Source: Microstegium vimineum
Lineage: Eukaryota; Streptophyta; Magnoliopsida; Poales; Poaceae
Direction: 5' to 3'
NCBI GenBank assembly: GCA_022036555.1
Contig: CM039126.1
Coordinates: forward strand, 2,568,676 to 2,632,675
DNA length: 64,000 nucleotides
A program made the position numbers and the translations under genes. Numbering within the stretch: position 1 is the first letter of the stretch; each line of letters starts with the position of its first letter. Of this stretch, positions 58,064 through 64,000 are shown piece after piece. The notes under the pieces are model-generated. The model had not been told where the DNA came from. It did not search any database and was given only the letters and a program-made list of their open reading frames with translations.

Positions 58064-58570
58064 GAGTAGAGTAGTAGACATCATTCAGTGTTTGGGGGCA
58101 AAATGGCATTATCTCTAAAGGGCATGAAACCCATGAATTGACCATACAGATATATAATTGAGAGACGCTCTTATTGCTATATCCATGCATAGTAGTGGAT
58201 AACAAAAATTTGAACTGGTGGGACAATGATTTGAATGGATTGCTTCATGCCACTCTGCAATGGGCATGTAACTGCAGATAGATGTCCAGTGCATAATTGA
58301 GAGTATTCTAAGCAAGCATTGCCGATAGTGGAGGATAAAACTAGATTATCTTGAGGACCATCACAGATGTAGTCTTTATCAAATTTAGAAAGAATTTCGA
58401 CTTCATGATAAAGACACACTCAAAAGTGTGAATGTATTTCAGACAAGAACTAACTAAGCGTCAGTGTCTTTGTCAAATGGCCGAAGTCTGACAGGAGTAG
58501 CTAGCAGCACCTATACTGGTAAAAAAAAAAACCGCAATCAGGAGTAGCAGAACCTGCAGGAATAAGTGTT
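58064..58570. other. OPT 3' UTR and short internal duplication
   Basis: The stretch AACAGAAGTTTGAACTGGTGGGGAAATGATTTGGATGGAT of the last exon (about 57,959-58,000) recurs, altered, at 58,201-58,240, with TGCCCAGTGCATAATTGAGAGTA also repeated at about 58,284-58,306. This is a decayed tandem copy of the gene's 3' end. Confidence 0.75.
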
Positions 58571-60350
58571 GGGAGAATTGCTTATTTGGCCTGAAAAAAA
58601 GTTCGGTTACTTATTTAGCCTTTTTTTTAAGTTGCTTATTTGGCCCCAAAGTAAAATTTTGTTACTTCTATGGCCTTCTGCTAGTTTTGAGGGGTTAACG
58701 GTGTTAAGTGGCATGTAAAATGACCAGTTTGCCCCTACGCGAAAAAAATAAAAAACAGAGTCTTGCTTGTTACGAACTGGTAATTATTTTATTACTAAAA
58801 ATTCAAGTAACCTGATCACCATGTGTGCATGTCTTTGCTGCCGTAAAAATTTTACTTCTAATTAACCGTAAAGCTAATTAAGGAAGTTAATGATTTATAG
58901 ATGGACATGAAAAGGGCAAACTTTTCCACCGCAATTATAACCATAAATTCCTATAATTTGGAAAGTAATGATTTTTTTTCTAATGGATGGATATATGGTA
59001 CTAATTATTATTAAATTTGAAGTTTGGACTGTAGTATTTTTAGGACCTATTAGATGATCCAACGATTATAACATGGCAGTAGAGTAGTAATTTGGTGATT
59101 TGCAATAGTAATTTCCGAGGAAATAATATAAATTCATACTAAATATAAATCATCCAGCGGGAGTAAGAATCCGTCCTATAATCATACTTTTTGGCTGAAA
59201 CATTGAACTGCAAATCAGTGAAGTAGAAGTAAATGAACAAAATTCATCAATACAAAATTCTGCATAAGAGTCAAAATCGTTCCATCTGTGGAATGCTCCG
59301 GATCAAGACGAGGGAACGGATCCGCGCCCTGCATCCGGGCGCCGCCGCCTGAGCACCATATCAAGAAGAGGGAGCGGATCCCCGCCGGCACCGGTGAAGG
59401 GGAGCAGAGCCGCAGCCGATCGGGGCCAGCGGGTTGCGTGGACGAATGCGCCGCCACCGTCACGCAGAGGGAGGGGGCATCGTCAAAGCCTGGTGGAGAG
59501 CACAGCTGCGCCCGAAGTCAACCGGCACCACCTCCATGAACTGGATCAAACGGGAAGTTGTTGGCGAGATGCAGTCGGCCGGTGGAGGAAGGTGGGGGGC
59601 CGCGTCCACCGGTGGAGGAGGGTGGGGCGTCGCCATCGTGGAGAAGAAGTCTCTGCCGGTGGGGACGAAGGAGGCTCCGGCGCCGATGGAGATGGGAACC
59701 GCCAGCCGCCGGAGCCGCCCCGTCCTTCTCACGCCCCAGGTCGCTGGAGCCGCTGGCCGTCCCGTCCTGGCCGCGTCGGACCGCACCTGCGCCTGGACTT
59801 GCGCGCGCGAGGCACAAGCACGGCGGCGGAGCCTCCTGGACGGCGACGCTGGACAGGACAGGAGAAAACCCGGGGCGCCGGCTTATCTGCAGGTGGGGCG
59901 TCGGGGCCAACTGCTGCAACACGGTTGGGGCGGCGGCGGCATGGCCAACCGGTCCCCTCTAGGGCCACCGCGAGGAGGAAGGGGCCCTGCAGCCGACGGA
60001 TCAGGGCGTGGGGGCGGCGGCGCCGTCAGCTGCAGGCCGGCTGGAGCGGCGGCGGGATCGCCGTGTGCCATCGCCGGTCCGCGTTGCGGCCTTTCTTTTT
60101 TTTTTCTTTCGCGTGCGTACGAACAAGAGACGGGGCCGAGCGGTTGCTGCTGTGTGGTTGAAGTAAAGGAAAGGGTAACTTTGTCTTTTCGCGTGTGATG
60201 GAGTGGGGAACTAACGTGAAGACTTGATGGGACCTAACAGAGGGCCATAGAAGTAACGAAATTTTACTTTGGGGGTCAAATAAGCAACCTCGAAAAAAGG
60301 GCCAAATAAGTAACTAGACTTTTTTTCAGGGCCAAATAAGCAATTCTCTT
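58571..60350. mobile_element. Mutator-like element (possible Pack-MULE), 9-bp TSD
   Basis: The target-site duplication ATAAGTGTT lies at 58,562-58,570 and 60,351-60,359. Terminal inverted repeats of over 100 bp are built of GAATTGCTTATTTGGCC and GTTACTTCTATGGCC motifs. No transposase is present. The interior from about 59,290 to 60,160 is strongly GC-rich with long ORFs on both strands, unlike the AT-rich arms, which suggests a captured host fragment; its source was not recognised. Confidence 0.9.
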
Positions 60351-60359
60351 ATAAGTGTT

Positions 60360-61000
60360 CCTGATAGCACCAGGACTCAGGAGAAGTTGTGGTCACAAGT
60401 GCCACATGTCACACGCAGTTTGTCAGATTGACGCATCCCCTTAGCTCATCTTGCCAGCACGATCATCTGCTCTGCTGAACTCTGACGCTCCCGAGGCACC
60501 TCTCCCTCCATGAGTCCACCTCAGCTCATGCACAGCACAGATGGCACGACCATGCCTGCATCCCCCCTAGTTCCGACCGAACGCCGCTTCTGATTGTGGG
60601 GCTACAGCAACAGCACCCGGGGCAGTTCCTCGCAACGCATCCAGGCATTTCGTCGAGCACACCGGGGTCACCTGTCTCACGACCGCCGGCTCGAGCGAGG
60701 CTCCACGGGGGATGGTGTGTGTAGTGTGTGGCGGTGCGGACTATAGCAGTGCCGTGGAGCGGAATCGGCAGCGGCGGGGTGGGTGATGCACTGATGGGCA
60801 TGGTCATGGTCATGGGTGGCCAGGGGACATGCACGCGGGGCGTACCAAGATGGCCGGCCATGGGCCACGCGACGACGGTCGGCCCAGCTTGGAGCCAGGA
60901 TGCCGGGAGCCCAACTGTAAACTCGCCTTAGATTTATTTATTTTATCTATATCTAATCTATACCTCTATATCTATATCTATATCTATATTTGTATCTATA
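60360..61000. other. Intergenic with a (TATCTA)n array at its end
   Basis: A GC-moderate stretch without recognised genes. From about 60,935 to 61,008 imperfect TATCTA/TATATC hexamers form a microsatellite. Confidence 0.6.
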
Positions 61001-62577
61001 TCTATACCTAATAATAAAGAGGCAAAATTTCAGCCATGTTTTTTTGGTCCAGCCCATTTTCTTGTGGTCCAAACAGTATGCCCGATCGCTTTCCCTTTTA
61101 TACGCCAAGCAACCATGTAGCTCTCAAGTCTGAAACCGACTCATATATATGGTTTATATGATTTTGCAACGTGTTACTTTCCAATTCCAATCCAATCCAA
61201 ACCAAATACACTATCTGTGTCCATATCCTATACTATTTCTTTTCGGATCGTACTACTTTTTCCAAATCTGCAAGCAAGGTGCTATTCCAATTCCAAACAA
61301 AATATAGTATACGTGTCAATGTCCTCTACTACTCTTTCTTTCCATATCATACTAAAATCAAACAGGAATACCTAATTAATCATATCCTATATATAGGTAT
61401 CAATGGAGTACAATAGGAATAAACACCTAATCAACAATCAAATTAATAAAGCGAATCAAAGCTAGAAGACCTGTCGTGACCTCACCGGCCTCGAATCGAG
61501 CATGGCAGAAGTGGCGATGGCAAGCGCGGCGCCCATGGAGAACATGCCGAACACGACGCCGCATAGGTGTGGAGTTGGTGACGTAGTGCTAGGCGTGGAC
61601 GGGGACAAGCAGGTACCAGGAACAGTGGGAGCACCTGTCCGAAGTTAAACGGGAAAAAAATCACGAACCAGGCAAGCGCCCGTTGTCTAGCCGACCGTAG
61701 AACGTGGGGAGGATGAGCCCTCGGTGGCAACACGAAGGACGACTGCGAGCAAAGCATGCCGCCAGCGAAGGGAAAGATGAAACTGTTGTCATAGGCAGAG
61801 CTCGTGCGAAGCTGCCTCTCAGCGTCCCTGTCAGAGAGAAAGGAGAGAAGAAAAGAATGGGAGAGAAAAGATGGGACTATGGGAGGACTCAAAAGATGGA
61901 CGGAGGGTGGAAAAATGATTGAGAAACAAAGGTCGTGTGGACGGATGGACGGTACAGATAGACGTGGACATTGGCACATCGAACAGCCATAGCTTCGTGT
62001 GTTTCTTTGCGTGGATCGCCAGCATGGACTCCTGTACTCTGATTGGTCATGAATGTGAGTCAGGATTCAGGCCTGGCATTGGCAGTCAGAGGGAGGAGGA
62101 TTTCAGCTGCTTTGTTGTCGCGACTATGGTTGATTGGTGCGTTTCATATTCCTTACTTTTTAATTCTTTTTATCTCCCATTGTTTTCTTATACATAGATA
62201 TAGAAAATAGAAAATAATAAATATAGTATTATGAAGTGTGAATTTCTAATCCCTTTCTAATAAATAAATAAATATTTCAATTACAAAGTTGATGATGTAA
62301 CTTTAATTAGAAATAAATTTAGCATAGCTTTTAAACGCTATAGAAAATATAAAATAAATAAATAAATAAATAAATATGTAAAATCGTAGTTCCTGTTTCC
62401 CATTAATGTGCCTGTTCATTTGTAATTACGACAGAAAATCAAAGCAACAATTCACAACATTAAAGTAGCATCTATAACAAAATAACAAGTGTGTAAGTGG
62501 ACTGTGTAGTAAGCTGAAGCAAACATGTATTTGACAATATTTTTTATCCTGTTGCATCGCATAGACATATTTGCTAG
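61001..62577 (+). mobile_element. Non-autonomous Helitron-like element
   Basis: The 5' end TCTATACCTAATAATAAAGAGG fits the grass Helitron start (TC...). The 3' end has GTTGCATCGCATAGACATATTTGCTAG, resembling the usual GTTGCAACGCACGGG...CTAG end with a decayed hairpin. It lies between A (61,000) and T (62,578), the expected Helitron host site. No RepHel ORF is present. A GC-richer middle (about 61,480-61,830) may be a gene fragment; its origin is unknown. Confidence 0.65.
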
Positions 62578-63056
62578 TAATAATAAAGAGGTAAAATTTC
62601 TAGCTATTTTTTTAGTGCAGCCCATTCAATTTAAAGTATCCGACTCGGTCGTGCGTCCTGCCTTATCGTGGACAGCCGCATGCCTGTTTTAAAAGTGCTT
62701 CGTCTCGTTGCTTTACCTTTCCTATTCGTATTACGCAAACGTAGTCCGGCCCCCTCCCATGTACTGTGATTAGGAAATCACGGCATATATACCACACCAA
62801 ATTGAACCATAAATCAAATACAACTTCTAGATTAGGAGCATATATATACTACAAAATTTATCCGTCGCTTTTTTTACTGGAGTTTTTTTTTTTGTTTTTG
62901 GAAAGGAAACCAAAACGACGGAGGCAAAGAAAAGACAAAAAAAAAGAACGAGATAGATGATGCCGATTCCAATTCCAATTCTAATATAATGGAAACTCTG
63001 ATGTGATAGAGTTGTGTTGATTATATAAGCGAGCAAGAGAGTCTGCATCATAGCTC
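62578..63056. other. Second Helitron-5'-like sequence and AT-rich DNA
   Basis: TAATAATAAAGAGGTAAAATTTCTAGC...GCAGCCCATT directly after the Helitron end repeats the element's own 5' region at 61,008-61,055, as in head-to-tail neighbours. No gene was seen. Confidence 0.5.
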
Positions 63057-63391
63057 ATGGCTGTAGATGGCGACGGCGCCCTAGAGGCGTACCAGTACAT
63101 GCACAGCAGCACGTCCATGTTGATGGCCGTCCCGGCGAGCATGGCCGGCAGGATGCCGACGAAGAATCGGAGAAAAGGAGATCTTGCGGTTGAAGGTGAT
63201 GACCCTGTTCTTCGGGTTGCCGATGGCAATGTCGCTTGAGTCGACGTTGGCATTGGTGGCGGAGAGCGCCACAAGCTCCAGCATGAACTCGGTGAGCGCG
63301 ACGCAACACGTGTCGTGAAGAGCACGGAGAGGCAGAGGAGGCTGTGGCTGCCCGCCAAGCTATTCCATGCCGGCGAGCAGCTCTCCTCCAT
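63057..63391 (-). pseudogene. Fragment of an unidentified membrane protein gene, frameshifted
   Basis: The minus strand reads TEFMLELVALSATNANV and GNPKNRVITFNRKISF in one frame. It continues in another with FFVGILPAMLAGTAINM and VLLCMYWYASRAPS, two hydrophobic stretches. A single indel at about 63,165-63,172 joins them. I do not recognise the family. It could be one exon of a decayed gene or part of a gene extending right. Confidence 0.4.
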
Positions 63392-64000
63392 CCATACACG
63401 AATCCATCGACGAGGAAATCACACATATTTCAATCGAGAAAATCTTAGAAAAAATTTAAGACAGATGGGGACGCGCCTCGGGGGCGCTGGCGCCGCCAGC
63501 CAGGTCCGCCCGCGCTGCCGCCTCTGCGCTCGTCGGCCAAGACGCCCGCGCCGTCAACTCCCCACGCACGCACGCCCAAGTGCGCCCGCGCAGCTGGCCA
63601 GGTTCATGTGCGCAATTGGAGGCTGACACAGGGTCGAGCAGCAAGGCCATGTGAGTGGAGGCTGGCATGGGGAGCGCTGGAACCGTGTGCTTCAGCGAGG
63701 TGGACTTGACCTCTCCTCCATCTCCGGCGGCGCGGCGGCCATCTCCTCCTTCTCTGGCGCGGACGTGCGGCCCTCCACCGGCGCGGGCGCACGGCCCTCC
63801 TCTCGGACGCGCGGCCTCCTCACCATCTCCTCGTGCTCCGCGGTGGCGGGCCCCACGAGCGGATAGCGCCCGTCCGCAGTTCAGTTGCAGTTTATTCGGA
63901 AGATACAACAGAAACAAAGAAATAAATTGACGAAGGAACTCGGATGCATGAGGTTCTCTCTGTCTCTCTTATGAATATGGATTCTAATTCTAATCCAAAA
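63392..64000. other. GC-rich sequence at the right edge, no gene recognised
   Basis: 63,470-63,870 has strong GC bias with accidental ORFs on both strands. It could be a 5' region of a gene beyond the window. Confidence 0.35.

Noticed and set aside
59394..60198. Two overlapping plus-strand ORFs of about 255 codons
   Set aside because: Inside the MULE; both strands are open because of high GC content. No domain seen, so not called as genes.
61482..61979. 165-codon minus-strand ORF in the Helitron
   Set aside because: Low-complexity composition; one frame hints at a membrane segment, but no family could be named.

Overview
This window is nuclear DNA from a grass (Poaceae), probably a panicoid. 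The evidence is GT-AG split plant genes with GC-rich 5' ends, Stowaway/CACTA/hAT-type MITEs, a Tat-lineage Ty3/gypsy element with an antisense intron-bearing ORF, a complete Ty1/copia element, a Mutator-like element with a 9-bp target duplication, a Helitron-like element, and grass LINE tails. No prokaryotic or organellar genes were seen. Species is not determinable by eye.

Layout. 0.4-1.2 kb (-): first five coding exons of a SET-domain (Rubisco-LSMT/SETD-like) methyltransferase, running off the left edge. 2-31 kb: a dispersed tandem family of small secreted cysteine-rich, knottin-like peptide genes (called K1-K6 here, at 2.0, 4.1, 5.1, 17.8, 20.0 and 31.2 kb). Signal peptides, 3' UTRs and flanks are alike, but the mature parts diverge. 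K2 and K5 look intact; K1, K3, K4 and K6 are broken. The array is interrupted by an LTR-less Tat gypsy element (about 5.7-16.06 kb), an intact-ended copia element (23,305-29,480, TSD GGTAC), two CACTA-type MITEs and a GC-rich poly(A) retroelement. Between K5 and the copia lies a five-exon (-) gene for a conserved 140-aa plant protein of unknown function (20.7-22.0 kb).

33-36 kb is intergenic, with a 5'-truncated LINE flanked by a perfect 16-bp TSD. 36.6-38.9 kb (-): a CDPK-superfamily kinase without EF hands, of PEPRK type, with a one-base frameshift. 40-48 kb is a gene-poor stretch of MITE relics. 48.6-52.3 kb (+): a nuclear-speckle RNA-binding protein (NSR type, one RRM), also with a one-base frameshift and a possible 72-nt exitron. 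53.4-58.1 kb (+): an intact seven-exon oligopeptide transporter (OPT family, 773 aa inferred). 58.6-60.35 kb: a MULE. 61.0-62.6 kb: a Helitron-like element. 62.6-64 kb: Helitron-like sequence and a decayed membrane-protein fragment.

The single-copy genes are unrelated housekeeping or regulatory genes. The distinctive feature is the peptide array: birth-and-death duplication of secreted cysteine-knot peptides with constant leaders and variable cores. Exon coordinates were derived by reading splice sites by hand; every full CDS was checked for frame arithmetic.
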